DNA from: Actinomycetota bacterium
Lineage (GTDB): Bacteria > Actinomycetota > Thermoleophilia > Gaiellales > F1-60-MAGs149
DNA length: 64,000 nt
Direction: 5' to 3'
NCBI GenBank assembly: GCA_009885805.1
Contig: VFJZ01000012.1
Span: 53,244 to 117,243 of the forward strand
Each line of letters opens with the position of its first letter. Positions within the stretch are counted from its first letter, which is position 1. Positions 27,502 to 37,639 of this stretch are shown piece by piece. Position numbers and translations under genes: made by a program. The notes under the pieces are model-generated. The model did no database searches. It was not told the origin of the DNA and was given only the letters and a program-made list of their open reading frames with translations.

Positions 27502-27943
27502 GTTCCTCGTCGCCGGAGAGCAGGAACCGTCGCAGCGCGCCGTCGTCGTCGACCGTGTAGGACCCCATCTGCGCGAGCGGCGGTGAGTAGGCGTGGATGG
27601 AGACTGCGAGCGCCTGCGTCTCGTTGTGGATCCGGTGCACGTGGGACGGGTCGAACGAGAACGACGTCCCGGCCGCGTAGGTGCGGCGAAGGTGGGACCC
27701 GCCGATCCGCAGGCGCTCCTCGACGATCTCGCCGACAACCACGGCGACCGCGCCCGACGAGATGTCGTGGTCGTGCCAGCCCGTGTCGTGCTCGTGCATC
27801 CAGGACAGGACCCAGACGTCGACGTCGTCGGTCCGGCTCAGCGGCTCGAACCGGCGTCGATCAGGGTCGCGGTGCACGAGACCGCGCCACTCGTCACCGG
27901 CGGCAAGGCGCCCCACGAGATCGGTCAGTTCGGACTCCGTCAC
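27479..27943 (-). CDS. cysteine dioxygenase-type cupin
   Basis: A 154-residue cupin resembling bacterial cysteine dioxygenase, which oxidises L-cysteine to cysteine sulfinate with Fe(II). The iron ligands would be His57 and His59 in WHDHD and His103 in HVHRIHN; IHAYSPPL carries the conserved Tyr before the SPP turn. An ATG at 27991 is in frame, but GTG 27943 has a good Shine-Dalgarno (AGGAG, 27950-27954) and the extra 16 residues would be encoded by operator-like palindromes, so I choose the GTG. Divergent from a LacI regulator that probably controls it. Confidence 0.82.
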   Translation of the reverse strand: MTESELTDLVGRLAAGDEWRGLVHRDPDRRRFEPLSRTDDVDVWVLSWMHEHDTGWHDHDISSGAVAVVVGEIVEERLRIGGSHLRRTYAAGTSFSFDPSHVHRIHNETQALAVSIHAYSPPLAQMGSYTVDDDGALRRFLLSGDEELMPAAVS

Positions 27944-27953
27944 GGCGTACTCC

Positions 27954-27978
27954 TGAATCGGTTCACTGAATCGATTCA
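27954..27978. promoter_or_regulatory. two tandem LacI-type operator palindromes
   Basis: Plus strand reads TGAATCGGTTCA (27954-27965), one C, then TGAATCGATTCA (27967-27978). The second is a perfect 12-bp palindrome with the central CG typical of LacI-family operators; the first has one mismatch. They lie between the cysteine dioxygenase GTG and the lacI gene at 28032. Confidence 0.6.
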
Positions 27979-28015
27979 CAGTCAACCGCATCGCCGCGCA
28001 TCTGTCAACTGCGAC

Positions 28016-28021
28016 TACCCT
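28016..28021 (+). promoter_or_regulatory. -10 box of the LacI gene
   Basis: TACCCT, 10 nt before GTG 28032; the transcript would have almost no leader. Confidence 0.4.
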
Positions 28022-28031
28022 GCGCCGCGCG

Positions 28032-29033
28032 GTGGAAGCGAAGCCGAAACGAGCGACGATCAGGCAGGTCGCGGCCGCCACCGGCCTGTCGCCGGCCGCG
28101 GTCTCCTACGCGTTGCGCGGCCTCCAGGTGTCGTCCGAGACGCAGGAGCGGGTCCGCCGCGTCGCGAGCGAGATGGGCTACGAGGCCGACCCGATCGCCC
28201 GTGCCCTCCGCGGCGGCACGACCGGGATGGTCGCAGTCCTCGCCGGGAGCCTCTCCGACTTCTGGACGCAGGGGCTGACCCATGCGCTCCAGCGGGAGCT
28301 GCGGGCGGTCGACCGCCACACCGTCGTCGCCGATGCCGACGGTGTCCCCGGCCGTGAGCTGGAGCTCGCCCGGCGGCTCGTCGACCACCGTGTCGACGGT
28401 CTGATCGTCTCGCCCGTCGGCCCTTCGAGCGGTGACTGGCGGGCGATCGCCGAGCGCGTACCGGTCGTCACGATCGGTGACGCGTTGCCCGGGGTGGCGA
28501 CGGTGGGCGAGGTGGTGTTCGACAACGACACCGGCGTCGCCGACACGCTTGCCCACCTCTCCAGCCTCGGGCACCGGCGGATCGCCGTGCTCTCGTGGTC
28601 GCTTGCCACGGCGCCGGGCCGCCGCGCGGAGCGGGCCGTCGAGCGGGCCGGGGTCGAACTCGGCATCCGTTGCGCACTCGTGCCCTGCGCCTATTCCCTG
28701 AACGGGTCGGCCCCGCTCGCCCTCGAACTCCTGGCCGGCGCCGACCGCCCGACGGCCGTCTTCTGCCTGTCGGACTCGATCGCGTACGGTGTGTACGCGG
28801 CCTGCGCCGAACTCGGCCTGCGGATCCCCGGCGACGTCGCGGTCGCCGGGTTCGACGACCACCCGATCTCGCGTCTCCTGTCGCCGCCGCTGACGACGAC
28901 GGACTGGGACTGCGGCGCGGTCGCACGATCGGCCGTCGAGTTCCTGGTCAGCGCCCTCGACGGCGGCGGCGCGGTGCAGCGGCGGGTGATGGCGCCGCAA
29001 CTCAGGGTGCGTTCATCGACGGTGCCGGGCTGA
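28032..29033 (+). CDS. LacI-family transcriptional regulator
   Basis: A 333-residue repressor with an N-terminal LacI HTH (ATIRQVAAATGLSPAAVSYALRG, residues 8-30, then the hinge region MGYEADPIARALRGG) and a periplasmic-binding-like effector domain (from about 62) ending in VAVAGFDDHPISRLLSPPLTT. It is divergent from the cysteine dioxygenase gene with operator-like sites between, so it probably represses that gene and itself. Effector unknown; the link to a thiol metabolic gene hints at a sulfur amino acid or related compound. Confidence 0.92.
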   Translation: MEAKPKRATIRQVAAATGLSPAAVSYALRGLQVSSETQERVRRVASEMGYEADPIARALRGGTTGMVAVLAGSLSDFWTQGLTHALQRELRAVDRHTVVADADGVPGRELELARRLVDHRVDGLIVSPVGPSSGDWRAIAERVPVVTIGDALPGVATVGEVVFDNDTGVADTLAHLSSLGHRRIAVLSWSLATAPGRRAERAVERAGVELGIRCALVPCAYSLNGSAPLALELLAGADRPTAVFCLSDSIAYGVYAACAELGLRIPGDVAVAGFDDHPISRLLSPPLTTTDWDCGAVARSAVEFLVSALDGGGAVQRRVMAPQLRVRSSTVPG

Positions 29034-29039
29034 GGGCCG

Positions 29040-30848
29040 TCAGAAGCGGAACTCGGGCGGCGCGTCCTCGACGATGCCACCGTCCGTTGGCACGAACAGC
29101 GGCCCGACGATGAAGAGGCGCGGCTCCGCGATGTAGTTCGACCGGAAGGTGTCCGTTGCGATGATCTTCCCGTTGCGCTTGACGATCCGCTCGACGGCGA
29201 TCACGAAGCCGCGCTCGCCCGTCGTCTCCTGGATCTGCTCGTCAGCCGTCAGGGCGGGGTTGAGGATGTAGCGGTCCTTCGGCGCGACGAACGAGTGCGC
29301 GTCGCCGGTGCGCTTCGTCACCCGTACGCCGCGATTGGTCGAGTAGAGAGACACCGTCATCGTCGTGTTCGTCGCCCAGGCGCGGATCAGCATCCCGTGC
29401 GGCGTGTCGTTCGTGAACTCCAGGTCCGGCCCGCCGTCGGCAACGGTCGCATCCATCCCCGGGGGATAGTGGCTGATGTACCAGGCGTGGTTGAGTCGCT
29501 TGGCGATCGGCAGTCCGGCGTAGAACGCGGCGCCGTAGATGGTCGTCGCGACCTGGCAGACACCGCCGCCGATCGACGGCAGGAGCAGGCCGCCGACGAT
29601 CGCCTGTCCCTCCTTGAAGCCGCGGTCCGGCGTTCGCGGTCCGACGCGCTTGTTGAACGAGAACGTCTTCCCCGGTGCGATCACCTGTCCGTCGAGGATC
29701 CTCGCCATCAGGCGGACGTTGTAGATGCGGTTCGCCGACGACGGGCCCAGTTCGGTCGTCACCGTCGACACCTTCTCCTTGATGTCGAGCGCCTTCGCCT
29801 CGGCCGTCGTCATGCTCGGCTCGACCGCGCCGAGTGCGACCTGAACGCGGCGCGTGTCGCCCTTCAGGACCGCCGCGACGATCGCGTCCGCAGTCCGTCC
29901 GCCGTCGACGCCGCGTCCATTGCGGCCGGGGATCAGGCGCGCGCGCTGGCCATCCGTCTTCCAGTGCGCGTCGATCGGGCGCTTGCTGATCGCCGCCGCG
30001 TCCTCCGTCAGCGCCTTGCGCAGGCCGTTCGGCGCGATCGCGAGCACGAACTGCCCGTTCTCGCGGCGGACGCGGACGAGCGGCGCGAGCTCCGTCGGAC
30101 TGAGCCGCCCGATGCGCTTTCCCTGGTGCATGATCGAGATCGGCAGGCGCAGGAGCTCGCGCGCCTGACCGGCGGTCGCCTCGGCCGCTGCGGTCGGCAC
30201 GGCGGCCGCGCGAACGGTGGGCGTCAGGGTGACGGCGGCCTCGCCGGCGATCGCCGCTGCGGCGATCTGCCGCAGCGACTCGGTGTCCTGGTAGCGGAGC
30301 CCGTCCGCGGCGGGCACCACGGCGATCTTGCCGTCCTCCTGCACGACGGGTTGGGCGTTGCGAGGCCGCCGCTCGAGCGCTGCCAGGTCGCGGGGCAGCG
30401 TCAAACGGCGCGGGTAGCGCAGGACCGGCTCGACGACGCGCGAGCGTACGAGGGGCAGCAGCGGGAGCAGGCGACCCTCGACGCGGCCGGCCCGGTAGGC
30501 ACGATCGAGCGTCGCGTCGGTGTCGAGCGCGATACCGAGGGAGGCGGGCGTGACGTCGGCAACGACGTCGCCGACGCGCACGGCGATCGGCGTGGATAGC
30601 CGTTCGCCGAGGTCGAGCACGAGTCGCTCGCGGGCCGCCGCCGGCGCCAGTCCGCCGACGTCGACGCCGGCCACCTCGGTGCCGCGCATCACCTCGCCGC
30701 GGGTGACCAACGCGTTGCCGGCCAGCAGCACGGGTAGCCCGAGTCCGATCGCGAGCGCCGACAGTCGCACACGCCGACGGCGGCGGAGCTCTTGCCGCCG
30801 TGTTGCGCTGCTGATGCGGTCGTAGGTCGTGTACTCGTGCGTCGCCAC
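29040..30848 (-). CDS. VanW-family membrane-anchored wall protein
   Basis: A 602-residue protein. After a short basic cytoplasmic part comes one membrane span (near 27-46), two PG_binding_4-type domains (about 60-330, including GRNGRGVDGG) and a VanW domain (about 365-500) with APGKTFSFNKRVGPRTPDRGF, GGVCQVATTIYGAA and LNHAWYISHYPPGMDATV. A beta tail of the G5 kind ends the protein. VanW domains are common in actinobacterial and Firmicute wall proteins but have no settled reaction. GTG 30848 is chosen as the start nearest the conserved region; TACCCT at 30879-30884 is a possible -10. Confidence 0.88.
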   Translation of the reverse strand: MATHEYTTYDRISSATRRQELRRRRRVRLSALAIGLGLPVLLAGNALVTRGEVMRGTEVAGVDVGGLAPAAARERLVLDLGERLSTPIAVRVGDVVADVTPASLGIALDTDATLDRAYRAGRVEGRLLPLLPLVRSRVVEPVLRYPRRLTLPRDLAALERRPRNAQPVVQEDGKIAVVPAADGLRYQDTESLRQIAAAAIAGEAAVTLTPTVRAAAVPTAAAEATAGQARELLRLPISIMHQGKRIGRLSPTELAPLVRVRRENGQFVLAIAPNGLRKALTEDAAAISKRPIDAHWKTDGQRARLIPGRNGRGVDGGRTADAIVAAVLKGDTRRVQVALGAVEPSMTTAEAKALDIKEKVSTVTTELGPSSANRIYNVRLMARILDGQVIAPGKTFSFNKRVGPRTPDRGFKEGQAIVGGLLLPSIGGGVCQVATTIYGAAFYAGLPIAKRLNHAWYISHYPPGMDATVADGGPDLEFTNDTPHGMLIRAWATNTTMTVSLYSTNRGVRVTKRTGDAHSFVAPKDRYILNPALTADEQIQETTGERGFVIAVERIVKRNGKIIATDTFRSNYIAEPRLFIVGPLFVPTDGGIVEDAPPEFRF

Positions 30849-30878
30849 TCGTCCCGGCCGGCTCGTCGGTTCGCCCGT

Positions 30879-30884
30879 AGGGTA
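30879..30884 (-). promoter_or_regulatory. -10 box of the VanW gene
   Basis: TACCCT on the minus strand; predicted start of transcription near 30872, about 25 nt before GTG 30848. Confidence 0.35.
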
Positions 30885-30916
30885 GGCGATCGTGCCTCGT
30901 TGACAGGCGGGAGGTC

Positions 30917-30922
30917 TACGAT
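30917..30922 (+). promoter_or_regulatory. -10 box of the LytS-type kinase gene (leaderless)
   Basis: TACGAT, 6 nt before GTG 30929, no Shine-Dalgarno. Confidence 0.5.
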
Positions 30923-30928
30923 GGGCAC

Positions 30929-32329
30929 GTGTCAACGCCGCCCGGCCAGTCGCACTCCGATGACCGTCGGCGTGAGCCGGCCTTCACGTGGGTCTCGACG
31001 GGGCGGCGTATCGCCGCAGCGCGTGTCGGCCGCCGTTGGGCGGATGTGCGGGGCCCACTCCTCGCTGCGGCGACGCTCGCGCTGCTCCAGGCCGCACTCG
31101 TCTACCTTGGACTGCGGGCGGTGCAGGAACTGGGCCTGTCGTTGTTCCTGCTCGTCCCCATCGTCGCCGTCACGACGCTGGGCCTCGTCACCTGGCTCGG
31201 CCTCGTCCGCCACGCGTTCGGCGCCGTCGTCCCGCTCGGCCAGGCGCCGGCGGCGAAGATCCTCGAAGTCGTTGAGTTCTGTCGCCAGCCGTTGCGCGCC
31301 GGCCTGTCGGACACGGCTGCGCTCCTCGTCGCGCACGAGACGCAGGTGCGTCTCGGGTACGGCGCCGTGGCGGTCACGAACCGGTCGACGGTCCTCGCCC
31401 ACGCCGGCCTCGGGTCGGATCACCACGGGCCGGGGACGGACGCGCCGCCCGGTGCCGTGAGCGCGATGGCGGCACGCCGGGTCGCTCGTCTGCCGGTCGG
31501 GTGGGGCCATGGGTGCGGTGGCCGGGATTGCCCGCTGCGCTCGGCGGTCGTCGCCCCGCTCGCCACCAGGGCCGGCGTCGTCGGCTCCGTCATCCTCTTC
31601 TCGGAGGGCGCGCTGAACGTCTCGGATCGTGACCGCGCGATCGCGCAGACCCTCTCCGATCTGCTCTCGAGCGAACTGCAGATCGGCGAGCTCGACGTTC
31701 ACGCCAACGCCGCGGCGTCGGCGGAGCTCGCCGCGCTGCAGGCGCAGATCGAGCCGCACTTCCTCTTCAACGCCCTGAACACGATCGCGGCGTTCTGCCG
31801 TACCAGTCCGGACGAGGCGCGGCGGCTCGTCCTCGCCTTCGCGGACTACTGTCGTTCGTCGCTGCGGCGGCCGGGAGCCTTCGTCGACCTCGCCGACGAG
31901 ATCGGCCACGTCGACGCCTACCTGGCGCTGGAGCTGGCTCGCTTCGGCGATTCGCTGGAGATCGAACGGCGCATCACGCCGGCGGCGCTCGCCGCCCAGG
32001 TGCCGCCGTTCCTGATCCAGCCGCTGGTGGAGAACGCGATCAAGCACGGCAAGACGGACCGGCCGCTGCGGGTCGTCATCACCGCCGTCGTCCGCTTCGG
32101 GCGTCTGCGCGTCTCGGTTCGCGACAACGGCCGCGGCATTCCGCCCGGTATCGCCGAGCGGATTCTCGAGGCCGGCGTCGGTTCCGGGGCCGCCGGACTC
32201 GGGCTCGCGTTCGTCGACCAACGCCTGTCCGCGCTGTACGGTGAGGAGGGGCGTCTGCGGATCGTGTCCTCGCCCCTGTTCGGCACCTCGGTGTCAGTCC
32301 TGATCCCCGTCGTCCGACCAACGCCGTGA
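30929..32329 (+). CDS. LytS-type sensor histidine kinase
   Basis: A 466-residue kinase with two membrane spans (about 44-63 and 70-95), a GAF-like sensor region (about 105-240) and a His_kinase/HATPase pair. The phosphoacceptor lies in LQAQIEPHFLFNALNTI (His near 276), the family signature, and the ATP site has LVENAIKHG, DNGRGIP and GAAGLGLAFVDQRL. The GAF-like part holds HGCGGRDCP, a possible metal or redox cluster. Its stop overlaps the GTG of the response regulator (GTGA), so the two form one system. Signal unknown. Confidence 0.92.
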   Translation: MSTPPGQSHSDDRRREPAFTWVSTGRRIAAARVGRRWADVRGPLLAAATLALLQAALVYLGLRAVQELGLSLFLLVPIVAVTTLGLVTWLGLVRHAFGAVVPLGQAPAAKILEVVEFCRQPLRAGLSDTAALLVAHETQVRLGYGAVAVTNRSTVLAHAGLGSDHHGPGTDAPPGAVSAMAARRVARLPVGWGHGCGGRDCPLRSAVVAPLATRAGVVGSVILFSEGALNVSDRDRAIAQTLSDLLSSELQIGELDVHANAAASAELAALQAQIEPHFLFNALNTIAAFCRTSPDEARRLVLAFADYCRSSLRRPGAFVDLADEIGHVDAYLALELARFGDSLEIERRITPAALAAQVPPFLIQPLVENAIKHGKTDRPLRVVITAVVRFGRLRVSVRDNGRGIPPGIAERILEAGVGSGAAGLGLAFVDQRLSALYGEEGRLRIVSSPLFGTSVSVLIPVVRPTP

Positions 32330-33051
32330 CCCTTCTGGCCCTGATCGTCGACGACGAGGCGCCGGCGCGCGCCGAGCTGCGCTACGGCCTCGAGCGGGCC
32401 GGTGGCGTCGACGTCGTCGGCGAGGCAGCCTCGGTGCGTGAGGCGCTCGCGCTCGCCTCGCGTGTCACGTACGACGTGGTCTTCCTCGACATCCACATGC
32501 CGGACCTGTCGGGCATGGACGCCGCGCGCGAGATCACCACGTGGCCGTCGCGGCCCGCGGTGGTGTTCGTGACGGCGCACGACGACCACGCGATCCAGGC
32601 CTTCACCGTCGACGCCGTCGACTACTTGCTGAAACCGGTTTCGGAGGAGCGTCTCGCCCGCTGCGTCCAGCGACTGCTGGCCCTCCGCGGTGACGTCCGC
32701 CGGGCGGGGACGACGGAGCTACAGAAGGTACCCGTCACCCGTCGTGGCGAGACGTTGCTTCTCGATCACGACGATGTTCTGTACGCCGAGGCCGATGGCG
32801 ACTGGTCGTGGGTTTACACCGCCGAGGGTGAGCGTCTGCTGTCTGCGCGGTCGATGCGCGAGCTCGAGGACGCGCTCCCGGCGACCGTGTTCTTCCGCGT
32901 TCATCGCTCGCATCTGGTCAACCTGCGCCGCGTGGTGGCGGTCGAGGCGATCGCGCCGAGCCGGACCGGCGTTCGCCTCGCGGACGGGACGGTGCTCGAG
33001 GTCGCCCGGCGTCAGACCAGGGCCCTGAAGCAGCACCTCGGTCTCAGATGA
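32326..33051 (+). CDS. LytTR-family response regulator
   Basis: A 241-residue regulator with a receiver domain (acidic pocket Asp9-Asp10, phosphoacceptor Asp55 in VFLDIHMP, Lys103 in LLKPV) and a C-terminal LytTR DNA-binding domain (about 130-241; RVHRSHLVNLRRV, DGTVLEVARRQ). Start GTG 32326 overlaps the kinase stop. LytTR proteins bind promoters of wall, autolysin or carbon uptake genes; target genes are not evident here. It overlaps otsB tail to tail by 8 nt. Confidence 0.93.
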   Translation: MTLLALIVDDEAPARAELRYGLERAGGVDVVGEAASVREALALASRVTYDVVFLDIHMPDLSGMDAAREITTWPSRPAVVFVTAHDDHAIQAFTVDAVDYLLKPVSEERLARCVQRLLALRGDVRRAGTTELQKVPVTRRGETLLLDHDDVLYAEADGDWSWVYTAEGERLLSARSMRELEDALPATVFFRVHRSHLVNLRRVVAVEAIAPSRTGVRLADGTVLEVARRQTRALKQHLGLR

Positions 33052-33784
33052 GGCTGGCGAGGGTGTCGGCGAGCCCGGCGGGACCAGCGACGGCGAAGGT
33101 TGCGGCGGCGACGAGCCCGGCCGGGGTCTCGGCCGATCGCACGGCGACGGCGACGTCGACGACGCGGAAGGCATCGACGTCCGTCGTGTCGTCGCCGGCG
33201 TAGAGCGTGCGCACGACCGCTCGCCCCGCGACAAGCCGGGCGACTGCCGCGCCCTTGTCGGTCGGTACCGGCGGCAGGACCTCGAGGGACATCCTGCCCC
33301 AGCGTCCGCGGAGTCCGGCCGCCTCGATCCATGGCACCGCCTCTGCTGCCAGCCGGGCCGCAGCACGGTCCGGGTCGGGTGCCTCCCGGTAGTGGATCGT
33401 CAGTGTCGCGCCCTTGTCCTCGACCCAGGCACCGACGGCGGCGGCGACTCCGCGGAGGGCGCCCGCCGCGTCGCTCATGGTCTGGCGGAAGGCAGCCGCC
33501 TCAGCGGCCAGTTCGACGCCCGATCCGAGATCGATCTCGAGTCCGTGGTTGCCGGCGAAGACCAGGCCGGCGATCGGCACCAGTCGGCGCGCGTCGGCGG
33601 CGGCGCGGCCCGAGATACAGCCGACGAGGCCGTAGCGAGCGACGAGCGCCGTGAGGATCGCCAGAGTGGCCGGCGGGACCGCCGCTCCCGACGGGTGCGG
33701 CGCGATCGGCGCGAGCGTTCCGTCGATGTCGAGGAGGATCGCCGAGTTTCCTGGATCGGCCCTGAAGGGCGTCAGCGGATCCAC
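33044..33784 (-). CDS. otsB: trehalose-6-phosphate phosphatase
   Basis: A 246-residue HAD phosphatase that removes phosphate from trehalose 6-phosphate. LLDIDGTLAPI (17-27; Asp19/Asp21) is the nucleophile motif, ISGR is motif II, NHGLEI is typical of OtsB, and YAGDDTTDVDAF is the metal motif. OtsA is not in the window. The start GTG 33784 has TAGACT at 33791-33796 6 nt upstream, a leaderless arrangement. Divergent from an ArsR-type regulator. Confidence 0.92.
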   Translation of the reverse strand: MDPLTPFRADPGNSAILLDIDGTLAPIAPHPSGAAVPPATLAILTALVARYGLVGCISGRAAADARRLVPIAGLVFAGNHGLEIDLGSGVELAAEAAAFRQTMSDAAGALRGVAAAVGAWVEDKGATLTIHYREAPDPDRAAARLAAEAVPWIEAAGLRGRWGRMSLEVLPPVPTDKGAAVARLVAGRAVVRTLYAGDDTTDVDAFRVVDVAVAVRSAETPAGLVAAATFAVAGPAGLADTLASLI

Positions 33785-33790
33785 GCGGTC

Positions 33791-33796
33791 AGTCTA
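33791..33796 (-). promoter_or_regulatory. -10 box of otsB (leaderless)
   Basis: TAGACT on the minus strand, 6 nt before GTG 33784. Confidence 0.5.
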
Positions 33797-33864
33797 GGCG
33801 GCCGGTCAGCGTTCCGGTCCGAAGCGGTCGAGCCGCGGCGACCAAGATCGCCGGGCGGCTGAAG

Positions 33865-34119
33865 GTGCTCAACGACCCGACGAGGGTCGCTCTGCTGTCG
33901 CACCTCGACTGCCATCCCGGGAGCGTGACCGAGCTCGCCGCGACCTTCTCGCTCGCTCAACCGACCGTCTCGATCCACGTTCGGCAGCTGCGCGAGGCGG
34001 GCCTCGCGGAGTCGCGCCGGGAGGGCGGACGGACGATCTACTCGGTGCCGCGGGGCCGAGTCGAACGGCTGCTCACCGAGACCGGCGATCTCCTGCTGCG
34101 GTTCTGCGATCCGGAGTGA
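33865..34119 (+). CDS. ArsR-family winged-helix regulator
   Basis: An 84-residue protein containing one winged helix: LNDPTRVALLSHL, then VTELAATFSLAQPTVSIHVRQLREAGL and the wing REGGRTIYSVPR. No metal-binding Cys pair is seen, so it is probably a non-metal ArsR regulator. The N-terminus may be longer, since the frame is open upstream without an ATG (residues TKIAGRLK precede), and GTG 33865 is the first standard start. Divergent from otsB, which it may regulate; this is unproven. Confidence 0.75.
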   Translation: MLNDPTRVALLSHLDCHPGSVTELAATFSLAQPTVSIHVRQLREAGLAESRREGGRTIYSVPRGRVERLLTETGDLLLRFCDPE

Positions 34120-34125
34120 CGCCGG

Positions 34126-36084
<1,959 letters not shown>

Positions 36085-36110
36085 TCGACCCCCCCCTCGC
36101 CGGTCGCGAC

Positions 36111-36116
36111 AGCATA
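36111..36116 (-). promoter_or_regulatory. -10 box of acsA
   Basis: TATGCT on the minus strand, giving a leader of about 20 nt that holds the G-rich ribosome site. Confidence 0.45.
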
Positions 36117-36131
36117 GGTCAGGCATTGGGG

Positions 36132-36137
36132 TACCAT
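36132..36137 (+). promoter_or_regulatory. -10 box of the M23 peptidase gene
   Basis: TACCAT, 12 nt before ATG 36150; transcript leader of about five bases. Confidence 0.4.
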
Positions 36138-36149
36138 CGGAGATGACGG

Positions 36150-37637
36150 ATGCGCCGCGTACTGCTCCCACTCCTCGCGATCGTGGCCCTGGCGGTCGGT
36201 GCTGCCGTCGCCCCGGCCGCGAACACACCGACGCGTACGGCGCGCGCCAAGTCCGTCGCGCTCGTCGTGCAGATCGTGCTGCCCGGTGCTGACGCGATCG
36301 TGCTCGGCGGCCTACTCTCACGCGACGGTGCCGAGCAGGGCGGCGGAGACTTCGTGTACCCGGCCGACGGCTCGATCGTGAAGGTCGCTGCGGCCACGAC
36401 GAGTGTGCGTGCGTCCGTGGCGGCGAGCCGGGCCTCGGCCCGGACGGCGACGTCCGCCGGCGCCGTCTCCCTGCTCGACGGCCTCGTCACCGCGACCGGC
36501 GTGCGCGCAACGGCCACCGCTACGGCCGAGGCAGGGCGCGCGTCGTCGCGCGGGTCGGCGGTCGTCGAGGGACTGATCGTCGCCGGCCAGCCGGTCGCCG
36601 CCGGTACGAACGACGTCCTCGAACTGACCGGCCTCGGGACGCTGACGATCGGCGAGACCGTCGACGCCAACCGCTCGGCCGGCGGTCGTCGGACCTTCAC
36701 GGTGGCCCTTCACCTCCGTCTCGAGCGCCCGTCGCACGGCTTGCCGGCGGGCGCGGAAGTCCTCGTCGGCTACGCCGATGCGGGCGCCGCAGCGCCGAAG
36801 CCGGCACCGGCGACAACCGCGGTGGCTGCCGTGACGCCGCCCGCGCCGGCCGATCCGTCTCCCGGCGACGGCGGCGGGCGTGACACCGCCCGGACGCAGG
36901 CGCCGCCGCCGGGTGGCTTCACCCGCACGCCGCCCCTCGGTCCGGCGACCAGGGCCGAACTGCTCGGCCCCGGCTACGTCTTCCCGGTCGTCGGCGGGGC
37001 GCGGTTCTCGGACGAGTTCGGCGGCCCGCGTGCCCAGACCGGCTTCCATCAGGGCATCGACCTGTTCGCCGCGAACGGCACACCGCTCGTCGCCGTGCAC
37101 GACGGAACCCTTTTCCGGGTCGGTTGGAACCGCCTCGGCGGCAACAGGCTCTGGCTCGACGACGGGCAGGGCAACTACTTCTACTACGCCCATCTGTCGG
37201 CGTTCAGTGACATCGCCCGCGACGGTGCGCAGGTGCGGGCGGGTGACGTGATCGGGTTCGTCGGCGACTCGGGCGACGCGAAGGGCACGCCGTTCCACGT
37301 GCACTTCGAGATCCACCCGGACGCGGGCTGGGCGGTGCCGCCGATCGCTTTCGTCTCGGCGTGGCAGGACGCGACGCCCGGCACCGCCGGCGGGCCCGTT
37401 GCGCCCGCCGACCAGCCCCCGCCGTCACCCGTCGCGCCGCCGCAGGCAGTTGCACTGCCGGACGGGGTACAGCTCGAGGAGGCGTTTGACATCTCCCGCG
37501 CCTCCGGGCTCGACGACGTCGCGGTGGCGGCTGCCGCCGGCTCGAGCGGCGAGGGCGGCCGGCCCGTTCCCGAGCCCGATGCGATCGTCGCCATCGGCGG
37601 CGAGGCGCAGCCCGGGTTCATCGGCCTCCCAGGCTAG
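36150..37637 (+). CDS. secreted M23-family metallopeptidase
   Basis: A 495-residue exported protein: signal peptide (1-23), a beta-rich, Ala/Thr-rich region (about 25-215), a Pro-rich linker (215-270) and an M23 (LytM/lysostaphin) domain at about 275-405. Metal and catalytic residues are in FHQGIDLF (His near 300, Asp near 304) and HVHFEIH (near 383-389). A Pro-rich C-terminal tail of about 90 residues follows. It would cleave peptide cross-links or act as an activator in the wall. Confidence 0.9.
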   Translation: MRRVLLPLLAIVALAVGAAVAPAANTPTRTARAKSVALVVQIVLPGADAIVLGGLLSRDGAEQGGGDFVYPADGSIVKVAAATTSVRASVAASRASARTATSAGAVSLLDGLVTATGVRATATATAEAGRASSRGSAVVEGLIVAGQPVAAGTNDVLELTGLGTLTIGETVDANRSAGGRRTFTVALHLRLERPSHGLPAGAEVLVGYADAGAAAPKPAPATTAVAAVTPPAPADPSPGDGGGRDTARTQAPPPGGFTRTPPLGPATRAELLGPGYVFPVVGGARFSDEFGGPRAQTGFHQGIDLFAANGTPLVAVHDGTLFRVGWNRLGGNRLWLDDGQGNYFYYAHLSAFSDIARDGAQVRAGDVIGFVGDSGDAKGTPFHVHFEIHPDAGWAVPPIAFVSAWQDATPGTAGGPVAPADQPPPSPVAPPQAVALPDGVQLEEAFDISRASGLDDVAVAAAAGSSGEGGRPVPEPDAIVAIGGEAQPGFIGLPG

Positions 37638-37639
37638 GG

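Noticed and set aside
27944..27991. ATG 27991 as start of the cysteine dioxygenase
   Set aside because: The extra codons are the operator palindromes and no ribosome site precedes the ATG, while GTG 27943 has one.
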